DNA of 64,000 nucleotides, from NCBI GenBank assembly GCA_050633365.1, contig JBOEGJ010000041.1, forward strand, positions 38,132 through 102,131, written 5' to 3'. Below, piece by piece: positions 8,172 to 16,697 of the stretch; position 1 is the stretch's first letter; each line of letters starts with the position of its first letter. The notes under the pieces are model-generated. The model did no database searches, was not told where the DNA came from, and saw nothing but the letters and a program-made list of their open reading frames with translations. The position numbers and the translations under genes are program-made. This DNA is from Pseudomaricurvus sp050633365 (GTDB taxonomy: Bacteria; Pseudomonadota; Gammaproteobacteria; Pseudomonadales; Cellvibrionaceae).

Positions 8172-8382
8172 TAGTCCCCATGGACGAGAATTCTACTTGC
8201 TCAATTGCGCTAGCGCTTTTTCGGTTGCTCTAGTTGTCTTTAGGGGGTTGGGTTTAGTAGTTCTAGTTGCTTGTATTTCAAGGGTTTTTTTTGCACGGAT
8301 TTGAGTTAGTCCCGATGGACGATGAGCGTTTGTTGGGTGCTGGCCATAATCTCTCACACGCTGCCTAAGTTCAGTTGGACGC
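8172..8382. promoter_or_regulatory. divergent promoter region with three copies of a GTCC-N4-GGAC-type motif
   Basis: The 309-nt region between fadD3 and ipdA (8106-8414) has no gene. It contains TAGTCCCCATGGACGA at 8172-8187, TAGTCCCGATGGACGA at 8307-8322 and a degenerate third copy, AAGTTCAGTTGGACGC, at 8367-8382. The first two differ at one base, and each has a dyad GTCC/GGAC with a 4-nt spacer. The copies lie so that one is near the fadD3 start and two are near the ipdA start, as expected for a shared operator. The site differs from the mycobacterial KstR2 consensus (CAAG-N2-CTTG type). I could not place reliable -35/-10 boxes. Confidence 0.55.
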
Positions 8383-8414
8383 TGGGTGCAATCCGTAAAT
8401 GTGTGAGGTTCTAA

Positions 8415-9290
8415 ATGAGTAAACTGCAATCCGCTCAAGAGGCTGTTGCCCAAATCAAAGACGGCATGACTATCGGTATCGGTGGTTGGGGGCCTCGTCG
8501 AAAGCCTATGGCATTGATTCGTGAGCTGTTGCGCTCAGACGTTAAAGACCTGACAGTCGTCGCCTATGGTGGCGCTGATGTTGGCATGCTGTGCGCGGCC
8601 GGCAAAGTTAAGAAAGTTGTGTTCGCATTTGTATCTCTCGATTTTATTCCCTTGGAGCCTTACTTCAGGCAGGTACGCCAAAAGGGGGAGATTGAAACCA
8701 TGGAAATCGACGAGGGCATGATGTTGCTCGGATTGAGAGCCGCGGCTTGGAAGATTCCTTATATCCCTACCAATCTTGGTTTGGGAACAGACGTGGTACG
8801 AGTTAATCCCGATATTAAAGTGATCGACAGCCCCTACGATGAAAAAGAGTGGGTAGCGATGCCTGCGCTAAAATTAGATGTGGCGTTGCTTCATGCTGAT
8901 CGAGCCGATCAGCGCGGTGTTTGCCAAGTGAAAGGCCCAGACCTGTACATGGACGACTGGTTTGCTCGCGCCGCCGATACCACCATCGTCAGCTGTGACG
9001 AATTGGTGGATACCGAATTCTTTGCCCAAGGCGAAGAAGCTCGCTCGGTTTTCTGGGAGCGCTCTCAGACAGCGTCGGTTGTTCATATTCCTGGTGGCGC
9101 TCATCCATCGTCTTGCACACCGCTGTATGGCTTCGACATACCCCACTTTAAGGCTTACAACGCGTCGGCAAAAGACGGCGGTTTTGAAGGCTACTTCAAA
9201 GAATTCATTGCGGGTAAAACCGAAGAGCAATATCAGCAGGCAGTGGGTGGTCTAGACGCTATTCAAAAATTGCCATTGCCTGTTTACTAA
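8415..9290 (+). CDS. ipdA: COCHEA-CoA hydrolase alpha subunit (IpdA type)
   Basis: 291 residues with a class I CoA-transferase alpha-subunit fold. With IpdB it hydrolyses the last ring (ring C) of the steroid nucleus as COCHEA-CoA rather than transferring CoA. The N-terminal segment IGIGGWGPRRKPMALIREL (20-38) is the CoA-transferase glycine-rich start, and DEGMML near 99-104 carries a conserved Glu that may correspond to the catalytic Glu of mycobacterial IpdA. Long segments (YMDDWFARAADTTIVSCDEL) match the IpdA group. It is the first gene of the plus arm, has a GAGG ribosome binding site, and is followed by ipdB after 64 nt. Confidence 0.9.
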   Translation: MSKLQSAQEAVAQIKDGMTIGIGGWGPRRKPMALIRELLRSDVKDLTVVAYGGADVGMLCAAGKVKKVVFAFVSLDFIPLEPYFRQVRQKGEIETMEIDEGMMLLGLRAAAWKIPYIPTNLGLGTDVVRVNPDIKVIDSPYDEKEWVAMPALKLDVALLHADRADQRGVCQVKGPDLYMDDWFARAADTTIVSCDELVDTEFFAQGEEARSVFWERSQTASVVHIPGGAHPSSCTPLYGFDIPHFKAYNASAKDGGFEGYFKEFIAGKTEEQYQQAVGGLDAIQKLPLPVY

Positions 9291-9354
9291 TTGCGCGTAT
9301 TTGAGCGAAAGCTGAATGCCGATTAGTCAAAGAAACGACTTAGGAACTGAATCG

Positions 9355-10155
9355 ATGAGTACACCCGCAAAAGAATTTTCTCTCGCCGAGTTGATGATCA
9401 CCGCTGGCGCTGAAGCCTTTCGAAACGATGGCGAAGTGTTGGCCACTGGTATCGGCTTAATACCACGATTGGCCGCCAGCTTGGCCATGAAAACCTTTAA
9501 TCAAGATTTGATGATGACCGACTCTGAAGCGTTCATCCTCAGCGAGCCAAACCCAGTCAGTGGTCGCAGCTCTCACGAAGGCCAAGCGCAAGAAACCTGG
9601 ATGGGTTTTTCTCGTATTTTCGATAACGTGTGGAGCGGTAAGCGCCATGCGATGGTGGGGCCAACGCAAATTGATCGATTTGCTCAGGCGAATATTTCTG
9701 CCCTTGGTGGCACCTACGAGCAGCCCAAAGTACAGATGCTAGGGGTGCGCGGATTTCCTGGAAACTCCATCAGTCACGCCAACTCTTTTTTCGTGCCATC
9801 ACACAATACTCGCGTCTTTGTTGACGGTGAGTGTGACATGGTCGGCTCAATTGGTTACAACCCCGAGCGTTTGCCAAAAGGTTATCAACTCGATGATGTC
9901 GATATCCGTTTGGTGATTACCGATTTGTGTGTGATGAATTGGAATGGTCCGAATCACGGATTGCAGCTGGTCAGTCTGCATCCAGGGGTTTCGGTAGATC
10001 AAGTTTTGGATAATACCGGGTTTGAAGTTCATGTACCCAGTGATGTTCCAACAACAGCCGCACCGACCGAGGAGCAGCTCGATATTATTCGTCAGCTCGA
10101 TCCTCAAGATTGGCGCGCAAAACAGTTGAAAGATAACCCTGCCGGTAATCGATAA
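9355..10155 (+). CDS. ipdB: COCHEA-CoA hydrolase beta subunit (IpdB type)
   Basis: 266 residues with a CoA-transferase beta-subunit fold. It forms the heterodimer with IpdA. I chose the ATG at 9355 (MSTPAKEFSLAEL) because AGGA lies 8 nt upstream; an upstream in-frame ATG at 9316 has no such site and adds 13 unlikely residues. The sequence GIGLIPRLAASLAMKTFNQDLMM is cut here as two blocks: GIGLIPRLA (about 33-41) and FNQDLMMTDSEAF. The segment GVRGFPGNSISHANSFFVP is typical of IpdB. The glutamate used by true CoA-transferases is replaced in this group, consistent with hydrolase activity. Confidence 0.9.
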   Translation: MSTPAKEFSLAELMITAGAEAFRNDGEVLATGIGLIPRLAASLAMKTFNQDLMMTDSEAFILSEPNPVSGRSSHEGQAQETWMGFSRIFDNVWSGKRHAMVGPTQIDRFAQANISALGGTYEQPKVQMLGVRGFPGNSISHANSFFVPSHNTRVFVDGECDMVGSIGYNPERLPKGYQLDDVDIRLVITDLCVMNWNGPNHGLQLVSLHPGVSVDQVLDNTGFEVHVPSDVPTTAAPTEEQLDIIRQLDPQDWRAKQLKDNPAGNR

Positions 10156-10219
10156 CTTTCTTTAACGCTCGGGGCTTTCTCCGGGCGTATCTTCTTCAAA
10201 AAAATACAGCGGTGACGAC

Positions 10220-11107
10220 ATGAGTGAAACAACTAACGCGGCAGCTGAAAGTGAAGAGAATATTGTTCTGTACTATGCCGAAAACGGTGTCGCGACGATA
10301 ACCATGAATCGTCCCAAGTACAACAATGCTCAGAACGGACGCATGACCTACGAACTGGACGACGCCTTTAAGCGCGCCGTTGCCGACGATGAGGTCAAAG
10401 TCATCGTGCTTAAGGGCGAGGGTAAGCACTTCTCTGCGGGTCACGATATCGGCACGCCTGGCCGTGATATTCATGAAAGCCAAGAGCGCACCTCCATGTG
10501 GTACGACCACGCCAATAAAGAAGGTGGCGAGTTTCTCTACGTGCGCGAAGCAGAAGCCTACCTCGGTATGTGCCGACGTTGGCGCGACATTCCCAAACCA
10601 ACCATCGCGGCTGTGCAGGGCGCCTGTATTGCCGGCGGCTTAATGTTGGCGTGGGTATGCGACCTGATTGTTGCCACCGATGATGCATTCTTTTCCGATC
10701 CAGTTGTTCGTATGGGAATTCCTGGTGTTGAATACTTTGCCCACCCCTATGAGCTCAACCCTCGCATCGCCAAGGAATTTCTGTTCACTGGTGATCGAAT
10801 GAGCGCCGAGCGCGCCTATCAGATGGGAATGGTCAACCGTATTTCTAGCCGCGAAACACTCCACGACGATGTGCAGAAATTAGCCGAAAAAGTCGCTGCA
10901 ATGCCGCGTTTAGGTTTAACGCTGACAAAGCAAGCCATCAATCACGTGGAAGATCTTCAAGGTAAACGCAATGGTATGGAAGCTGCTTTTGCGTGGCACC
11001 ACTTCGCGCATACTCATAACGATCTGATGTCCGGTGACAAACTTGGTGGTTTCGATGCCAAAAAAATGGCTGAAGAAAACAAAAAGCAAGCGTCCGAAAA
11101 ATCCTAA
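10220..11107 (+). CDS. enoyl-CoA hydratase/isomerase family protein (crotonase)
   Basis: 295 residues. The crotonase core is visible: oxyanion-hole motifs KHFSAGHDIG (about 73-82) and VQGACIAGGLMLAW (about 134-147), then an acidic turn SDPVVRMGIPG. The C-terminal 40 residues are longer than in typical 255-260-residue crotonases and rich in charged residues (FDAKKMAEENKKQASEK). It lies between ipdB and ipdC, so a hydration or ring-opening step of HIP-CoA catabolism is likely, perhaps on the propionyl side chain. The EchA20 role is better filled by the other crotonase at 12243. No gene symbol is assigned because I cannot tell which hydration step it serves. Confidence 0.85.
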   Translation: MSETTNAAAESEENIVLYYAENGVATITMNRPKYNNAQNGRMTYELDDAFKRAVADDEVKVIVLKGEGKHFSAGHDIGTPGRDIHESQERTSMWYDHANKEGGEFLYVREAEAYLGMCRRWRDIPKPTIAAVQGACIAGGLMLAWVCDLIVATDDAFFSDPVVRMGIPGVEYFAHPYELNPRIAKEFLFTGDRMSAERAYQMGMVNRISSRETLHDDVQKLAEKVAAMPRLGLTLTKQAINHVEDLQGKRNGMEAAFAWHHFAHTHNDLMSGDKLGGFDAKKMAEENKKQASEKS

Positions 11108-11164
11108 TACTTGATTTGGTCGTAGCTTGCGATTCGCCACTATTCTTTTCTGGATTTACTAATC

Positions 11165-12232
11165 ATGACAAAAATTGAAACCCCATTGACGAAGCTACTG
11201 GGTTGCCAATACCCCGTTATTCAAACCGCAATGGGTTGGGTTGCCGATCCAAAGCTGGTGGCTGCTACTTGTAACGCCGGCGGTTTTGGATTTCTAGCGG
11301 GCGCGGTAATGACACCGGCGCAAGTGAAGCAAGGCATCGAAGAGATTAAGTCACTCACCGATAAGCCCTTCGGTGTGAACTTTCACATGTACACCCCTGG
11401 CGCCATGGAGATTATTGATATCTGCATAGCAAGCGGTGTGAAAGCGGTGAGCTATAGCCGCTCGCCTGCTAAGTCGATGATTCAAAAACTTAAAGACGCC
11501 AATATCGTTTGCATCCCCACCGTCGGTGCGCTTAAACACGCGCAGAAGGCGGTAGAAATGGGCGCCGACGCCGTTGTGGTTCAAGGTGGTGAAGGCGGAG
11601 GCCATACAGGCGCCGTTGCCAGCGGCATTTTACTGCCGCAAGTCGTTGATGCTTTGGATGTTCCAGTGGTTGCCGCTGGTGGTTTTAAAGACGGTCGCGG
11701 GTTGGTGGCAGCCTTGTCCTACGGCGCCGCCGGAATTGCTATGGGAACTCGGTTCTTGTTGACCAAAGAAAGCCCAGTACCTGATCTCACCAAAGCCAAG
11801 TATCTGCAAGCGTCGACAGAAAAAATCATCATCAGCAAAAAACTCGACGGCATGCCGCAGCGAATGATTGTTAATCCGTGTTTGCAAAAACTCGACAAAA
11901 CATCGTCGCTGGGAATGTTGTGGCTCGCCATTAAAAATGGCTTGGCGTTTACCAAAATTACTGGGGGCACCTTATTTGGCATGTTGCGCTCTGGTTGGCA
12001 GATGAAGAAGTCCAATGGTTTGAGCTTCGGCCAAACGCTAATGGCAGCCAACGCACCCATGATGATTCAAGAAGCTATGGTGTTGGGCCATCCCGATAGC
12101 GGCATCTTACCGAGCGGGCAGGTTGCGGGATCGATTGAAGATCTTCCCTGTGGTGACGAACTGATGACGCGCATCATCGCTGAAGCAAATGATGCGTTAA
12201 AGAAATTACCGACATTCGAGCAAGAGGCTTGA
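11165..12232 (+). CDS. ipdC: flavin-dependent oxidoreductase of the NPD family (IpdC type)
   Basis: 355 residues with the 2-nitropropane dioxygenase/enoyl reductase TIM-barrel fold. Segments are PVIQTAMGWVADP at the N-terminus, GFLAGAVMTP, and the FMN-phosphate loop GGEGGGHTG near 139-147 followed by GGFKDGRG and GIAMGTRFL. In Mycobacterium, IpdC acts on the HIEC-CoA intermediate just before ring D opening by EchA20, and the neighbouring genes here are the same set. It ends 10 nt before echA20, suggesting tight co-expression. Generic nitronate monooxygenases share the fold, so the name rests on context plus length. Confidence 0.85.
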   Translation: MTKIETPLTKLLGCQYPVIQTAMGWVADPKLVAATCNAGGFGFLAGAVMTPAQVKQGIEEIKSLTDKPFGVNFHMYTPGAMEIIDICIASGVKAVSYSRSPAKSMIQKLKDANIVCIPTVGALKHAQKAVEMGADAVVVQGGEGGGHTGAVASGILLPQVVDALDVPVVAAGGFKDGRGLVAALSYGAAGIAMGTRFLLTKESPVPDLTKAKYLQASTEKIIISKKLDGMPQRMIVNPCLQKLDKTSSLGMLWLAIKNGLAFTKITGGTLFGMLRSGWQMKKSNGLSFGQTLMAANAPMMIQEAMVLGHPDSGILPSGQVAGSIEDLPCGDELMTRIIAEANDALKKLPTFEQEA

Positions 12233-12242
12233 GGACAAGACT

Positions 12243-13001
12243 ATGATTTTTGAAACTACCATAGAGAACGGCATTGCCGAATTGGTCTTTAACAATCCAC
12301 CGGTTAACGCCTTCGACAGCAAAGGCTGGTTTTCTATCGCTGAAGAACTCAATCGTTTGGGAACCACCGATTCGGTTCACGTGATTATTATTCGCGCCGA
12401 GGGCAAGGGCTTTTGTGCCGGCGTCGATATCAAAGAGCTGGCCGCCGACAGCGGAAAAATCGTCGCCGTTAACAAAGGCAATTACGATTCATTCGAGGCG
12501 GTTCACCGCAACCCTAAACCGGTTATTGTGGCGCTTCACGGTTTTGTTCTTGGTGGTGGTATCGGTATTGCGGGTGCTGCCGACATTCTAGTCGCGTCTG
12601 ATTGCACACGCTTCGGTGTGCCCGAAGTGGATCGTGGTGCCATGGGTGGTGGTGCACATTTACAGCGTATGTTCCCGGTTCAAAAGGTGCGTTACATGTA
12701 CTACACCGGCGAATTTATCGATGCTCAAGAAGCCTATCGTTTAGGCGCGATTGAGCGTGTCGTGCCGAAAGATCAGCTGCGCGAAACCGCATTGGAAATG
12801 GCTGCAAAAATCGCAGAAAAAAGCTCACCGATGATTCAGTTAGCCAAAGAAGCGTTAACCGGTATCGAAGATGGCAACCTAGAAGATAAATACCGCTGGG
12901 AACAGGGCTTCACCTTGCAAGCCTACACCGAAGGTGATTCGCAAGAAGCTCGCGATGCGTTTGTCGAAAAACGTGACGCAGATTTTTCTGAAGGCCAGTG
13001 A
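12243..13001 (+). CDS. echA20: ring-D-opening crotonase hydrolase (EchA20 type)
   Basis: 252 residues. Crotonase fold, but the sequence follows the EchA20 pattern recalled from Mycobacterium rather than ordinary hydratases: NPPVNAFDSKGWF at 15-27, GKGFCAGVDIKEL near 54-66, GFVLGGGIGIAG near 101-112, VPEVDRGAMGGGAHLQRMF near 126-144, and the C-terminal YRWEQGFTLQ and RDAFVEKR. EchA20 hydrolyses the C-C bond of ring D in the dioxo-indane-carboxyl-CoA intermediate. SD sequence GAGGAC lies 9 nt before the ATG. It is preceded by ipdC (10 nt) and followed by an acyl-CoA dehydrogenase (23 nt). Confidence 0.88.
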   Translation: MIFETTIENGIAELVFNNPPVNAFDSKGWFSIAEELNRLGTTDSVHVIIIRAEGKGFCAGVDIKELAADSGKIVAVNKGNYDSFEAVHRNPKPVIVALHGFVLGGGIGIAGAADILVASDCTRFGVPEVDRGAMGGGAHLQRMFPVQKVRYMYYTGEFIDAQEAYRLGAIERVVPKDQLRETALEMAAKIAEKSSPMIQLAKEALTGIEDGNLEDKYRWEQGFTLQAYTEGDSQEARDAFVEKRDADFSEGQ

Positions 13002-13024
13002 ACCCAAACCAAGAGTGATCGACT

Positions 13025-14188
13025 ATGGATCTTAATTACACCGAGCAGCAGATCGGGTTTCGAAAAGAAGTTCGCGACTGGCTCAACGCACACGTTCCCG
13101 CCGAACCGCTAAAGTCGTTCGATACCGAAGAAGGCTTTGAGCAGCATCGCCAATGGGAAAAAACACTTGCCGAAGGCAATTGGGGAATGGTCACTTGGCC
13201 CACCGAATACGGTGGCCGTGGTTGTAACCTGATCGAGTGGTTGATTTTTGAAGAAGAGTATTATCGTGCGAAAGCACCGCTTCGCGTGAATCAGAACGGC
13301 ATTTTTTTGTTAGGGCCAACCTTAATGGAGTTCGGTACCGATACTCAGAAAGAGCGTTTCATCACCAAGATGGCCAGTGGCGAAGAAATGTGGGCGCAGG
13401 GTTGGTCTGAACCGGGTGCCGGTAGCGACATGGCCGCGATTCGCTCAAAGGCGATTCGTGAAGGCGATGAATACGTTATCAATGGTCAAAAGGTCTGGTC
13501 TACCCGCGCGGTATTTGCCGACTGGGTATTTTGTATTTTCCGTACCGATCCAGAGTCCGAACGTCATCACGGCCTATCGTTCATTTTTGTCCCGTTGGAT
13601 GCGCCGGGCGTTACCGTTCGTCCCATTCCTCAGCTCGATGGTTTGCCTGGGTTTGCCGAAATCTTTTTCGATGATGTTCGAGTACCTGTTGAAAATCGTT
13701 TGGGTGATGAAGGTCAAGGTTGGCACATTGCCATGGCGACGGCGGGTTTCGAGCGCGGCTTGATGTTGCGTAGTCCGGCGCGCTTCCAAGAAACGGCGAA
13801 GCGTTTGGTTGAGCTCTACCGTAATCATCAGAACGATATTCTCGATCTTTCTATCGAAGACGCGGTGGTGCAATCGTATCTCGACGCCGAAGCCTACGCA
13901 TTGTCGACCTATCAAACAGCATCTCGCTTGATTAAGGGCGGAAAGATTGGCGCTGAGTCTTCGCTCAACAAGATCTTTTGGTCTGAGCTCGATCAAAAAA
14001 TGCATGAAACCGCGATGTGTATCTTGGCCGCACGTGCTGAATTGTTACCCAGTTCGCCCGATGCTGGCGATTTGGGTACCTGGCTCGATGGTTTCTTGTT
14101 TTCTCAATCTGGTCCTATTTACGCGGGCACCAACGAAATTCAACGCAACATCATTGCCGAGCGTTTGCTCGGAATGCCGCGCAAATAA
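13025..14188 (+). CDS. acyl-CoA dehydrogenase, large partner of pair 1
   Basis: 387 residues with the full acyl-CoA dehydrogenase fold: N-terminal helices (1-120), beta domain with WAQGWSEPGAGSDMA near 123-137 and NGQKVWSTRA, and a C-terminal helical domain ending GTNEIQRNIIAERLLGMP. That ending supplies the FAD-binding and intersubunit contacts. It removes two hydrogens from an acyl-CoA in HIP catabolism, either the HIP-CoA side chain (FadE30 type) or the ring-opened diacid (FadE31-33 type). The next gene, 12 nt later, encodes a shorter dehydrogenase-like subunit. Steroid acyl-CoA dehydrogenases are often alpha2-beta2 heterotetramers encoded by such pairs. Confidence 0.88.
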   Translation: MDLNYTEQQIGFRKEVRDWLNAHVPAEPLKSFDTEEGFEQHRQWEKTLAEGNWGMVTWPTEYGGRGCNLIEWLIFEEEYYRAKAPLRVNQNGIFLLGPTLMEFGTDTQKERFITKMASGEEMWAQGWSEPGAGSDMAAIRSKAIREGDEYVINGQKVWSTRAVFADWVFCIFRTDPESERHHGLSFIFVPLDAPGVTVRPIPQLDGLPGFAEIFFDDVRVPVENRLGDEGQGWHIAMATAGFERGLMLRSPARFQETAKRLVELYRNHQNDILDLSIEDAVVQSYLDAEAYALSTYQTASRLIKGGKIGAESSLNKIFWSELDQKMHETAMCILAARAELLPSSPDAGDLGTWLDGFLFSQSGPIYAGTNEIQRNIIAERLLGMPRK

Positions 14189-14200
14189 GAGGGCTTCACA

Positions 14201-15271
14201 ATGGATTTTACCTTTACTGAAGATCAACAACTCTTTTGCGACAGCGTTAAAGATTTTCTCGCTGGCGAAGTGACGGCCGAGACGATTCGCGCCGGTTGGG
14301 ATACGCCAACGGGTCGCAGCGACGCCTTGTGGCAGCAAATGGTTGAGCTTGGTTTAACGGCTATGTTAGTACCCGACGCCCAAGGTGGTTTGGGGATGAA
14401 CGAGTTAGATTTTGTCTTACTTGCGGTCGAGTGCGGTCGCGTCGCACTGCCAGAGCCTTTGATTGAAACTGCCATGGTGGCAACGCCGCTGTTGGCCGAA
14501 TTGGCCCAGCAAGATCCACGCTGTGCTTCATTGCTTGAGAGCATTGCGACAGGGGAGGCCCGAGTCGCTGTGCAGCACAGCGTTAATCAATTGATTGCCG
14601 ATGCCCATGTTGCCGATTGGTTGATCTTGTCCGATGGCGATCAAGTGCATTTGGTGGCGAAGGATCGAGTGACCTTGATCGCTCAGCAAAGTGTCGACCC
14701 GTCGCGACGCTTGTTTTCGGTTGAATGGACTGGCAGCGACGAAACTTGCTTGGCGAAAGGACCGCAGGGCGTTGCACTACTGGCGGCGACACTCAACCGC
14801 GGCGCGCTGGGCGCCGCCGCTCAGCTGGTTGGTTTGGCCGAAGCCATGGTCAATATCAGTGTGCAATACACCGCTGATCGTCAGCAGTTTGGTAAAGCCA
14901 TTGGTACTAATCAGGCGCTTAAGCATCACATGGCAAATTGCGCGGTCAAAAGTGAGTTTGCAAAAGCGCCGCTGTATCGCGCCGCTTATACCTTGAGCAC
15001 TCGCCCAGATCACGCCGACTTTGCCGTCTCTCACGCGAAAGTGGTTGCGGGTGAAGCGGCCTTGCTTGCGGCTAAGAACAGCATTCAGTGTCACGGTGCT
15101 ATGGGTTATACCTGGGAGTGTGATCTGCATATCTGGACTAAGCGTGCATGGGCTTTGGATAAATTCTGGGGGCACGGCGGTTTTCATAAAAACCGTTTGC
15201 ATCACTGGTTGTTGAAGCCCAACGCCAAAATTGGTGCCGACAAAACCTTTGGCGAGCAATTAACGGCTTAA
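14201..15271 (+). CDS. acyl-CoA dehydrogenase, short partner of pair 1
   Basis: 356 residues, acyl-CoA dehydrogenase fold with a compressed middle domain. N-terminal DFTFTEDQQLFCDSV is typical. The C-terminal domain keeps RQQFGKAIGTNQALKHHMA and the motif GAMGYTWECDLHIW with a following KRA. It lacks the GTNEIQ tail carried by its neighbour, a division of motifs expected in heteromeric steroid dehydrogenases. It starts 12 nt after the large partner with an AGAGGG ribosome binding site. Substrate cannot be read from sequence. Confidence 0.85.
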   Translation: MDFTFTEDQQLFCDSVKDFLAGEVTAETIRAGWDTPTGRSDALWQQMVELGLTAMLVPDAQGGLGMNELDFVLLAVECGRVALPEPLIETAMVATPLLAELAQQDPRCASLLESIATGEARVAVQHSVNQLIADAHVADWLILSDGDQVHLVAKDRVTLIAQQSVDPSRRLFSVEWTGSDETCLAKGPQGVALLAATLNRGALGAAAQLVGLAEAMVNISVQYTADRQQFGKAIGTNQALKHHMANCAVKSEFAKAPLYRAAYTLSTRPDHADFAVSHAKVVAGEAALLAAKNSIQCHGAMGYTWECDLHIWTKRAWALDKFWGHGGFHKNRLHHWLLKPNAKIGADKTFGEQLTA

Positions 15272-15444
15272 TCACTGAGCGAACTTCCGAGTTGGGCAGT
15301 GCAAGTTTGTGTCTGTCCAATTGATTCACGCCAATGCTTTGCAGCAATGTTGCTGTTCGGGCGTAAGGAATCGTTCAAATGGCTGATGCGAATCCCCATT
15401 GGGTATTGCACAGTAAAACTTAAAAATTTCGAGGATGTTATCCC

Positions 15445-16596
15445 ATGGCAGAAGCCTATATTGTTGACGCGATTCGTACGCCAACCGGTCGACGCAAGGG
15501 CGGTCTCGCTCATGTGCACGCCGCCGACTTGGGCGCGCATGTGCTAAAAGCTCTGGTTGAGCGCAACGGCATTCCCGACAATGAATACGACGATGTTATT
15601 TTTGGGTGTGTCGATACCATCGGTCCCCTAGCAGGCGATATTGCTCGTACTTGCTGGTTGAGTGCTGGTCTCAGTCAAGAAGTGCCTGGCACCACGGTCG
15701 ATCGCCAATGTGGCTCATCTCAGCAGGCTGTGCATTTTGCCGCGCAAGCGATTATGTCCGGTACTCAGGACGTTGTTGTCGCCGGTGGTGTACAGACTAT
15801 GACGCAAATCCCGATTTCATCGGCCATGATTGCCGCGGAGCCAATGGGTTTTAGCAATCCCTTTACCGGTTCTACCGGGTGGGTCGAACGTTACGGCGAT
15901 GTACCGCCAACGCAGTTTAACTCGGCGCAAATGATTGCCGACAAGTGGAACCTCAGTCGTAAAGAGCTCGAAGAGTTTTCGCTTGAATCCCACACTCGTG
16001 CGTTAAAGGCTATTGAAGAGGGGCGGTTTGATCGAGAAATTGTACCTCTTGAGGGTGTTTCCAATGATGAAACACCGCGTCAGTCCACGCTCGAAAAAAT
16101 GGCCGAACTTGAAGGTATCTTTGGCTGCGACAAAGTCACCGCCGCGGTTGCGTCGCAAACCTGTGATGCCGCGTCGGCGTTATTGTTGGTGTCTGAAGAT
16201 GCGCTCAAGCGCTACAACCTAAAACCTCGTGCTCGTATTCATCACATGTCTGTACGCGCCGATGATCCTATTTGGATGCTAACCGCTCCAATTCCGGCGA
16301 CGCAATACGCGCTGAAAAAAGCGGGCATGACGCTAGACGATATTGACTTGGTCGAAATCAACGAAGCCTTTGCCTCAGTGGCCATGGCCTGGCTAAAAGA
16401 AACCGGTTACGACCACAAAAAAACCAACGTCAACGGCGGCGCAATCTCGCTTGGTCATCCATTGGGTGCTACCGGTACTAAGTTGATGACGACTCTGTTG
16501 CATGAGTTAGAGCGCACCGGTGGCCGTTTTGGTTTGCAGACCATGTGCGAAGGCGGTGGCCAAGCTAACGTGACCATCATTGAGCGTCTGGGCTAA
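15445..16596 (+). CDS. fadA6: steroid-degradation thiolase (FadA6 type)
   Basis: 383-residue thiolase. Nucleophilic Cys89 lies in DRQCGSSQQ; the later catalytic elements are NEAFASVA, GGAISLGHPLG (His) and TMCEGGGQ (Cys). In the HIP pathway FadA6 cleaves the beta-keto intermediate formed after both rings are opened, and the segment around CVDTIGPLAGDIAR resembles that group. A 173-nt leader separates it from the dehydrogenase pair upstream. I saw no terminator there, so it may still be part of the same transcript. Confidence 0.85.
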   Translation: MAEAYIVDAIRTPTGRRKGGLAHVHAADLGAHVLKALVERNGIPDNEYDDVIFGCVDTIGPLAGDIARTCWLSAGLSQEVPGTTVDRQCGSSQQAVHFAAQAIMSGTQDVVVAGGVQTMTQIPISSAMIAAEPMGFSNPFTGSTGWVERYGDVPPTQFNSAQMIADKWNLSRKELEEFSLESHTRALKAIEEGRFDREIVPLEGVSNDETPRQSTLEKMAELEGIFGCDKVTAAVASQTCDAASALLLVSEDALKRYNLKPRARIHHMSVRADDPIWMLTAPIPATQYALKKAGMTLDDIDLVEINEAFASVAMAWLKETGYDHKKTNVNGGAISLGHPLGATGTKLMTTLLHELERTGGRFGLQTMCEGGGQANVTIIERLG

Positions 16597-16697
16597 TTAA
16601 AAATTTTGGGTGACGCAAGTGTGTAGAGAATAGTCCTTACAACGAGCTATTCGGGTAAACAACTCGTCACCGCAAACAGTAAAGAGCGGAGAAAACT

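Noticed and set aside
8193..8453. 86-codon minus-strand frame across the divergent promoter
   Set aside because: It overlaps the ipdA start and the repeat motifs, and its composition (many Thr, Arg, Gln) does not look like a real protein.
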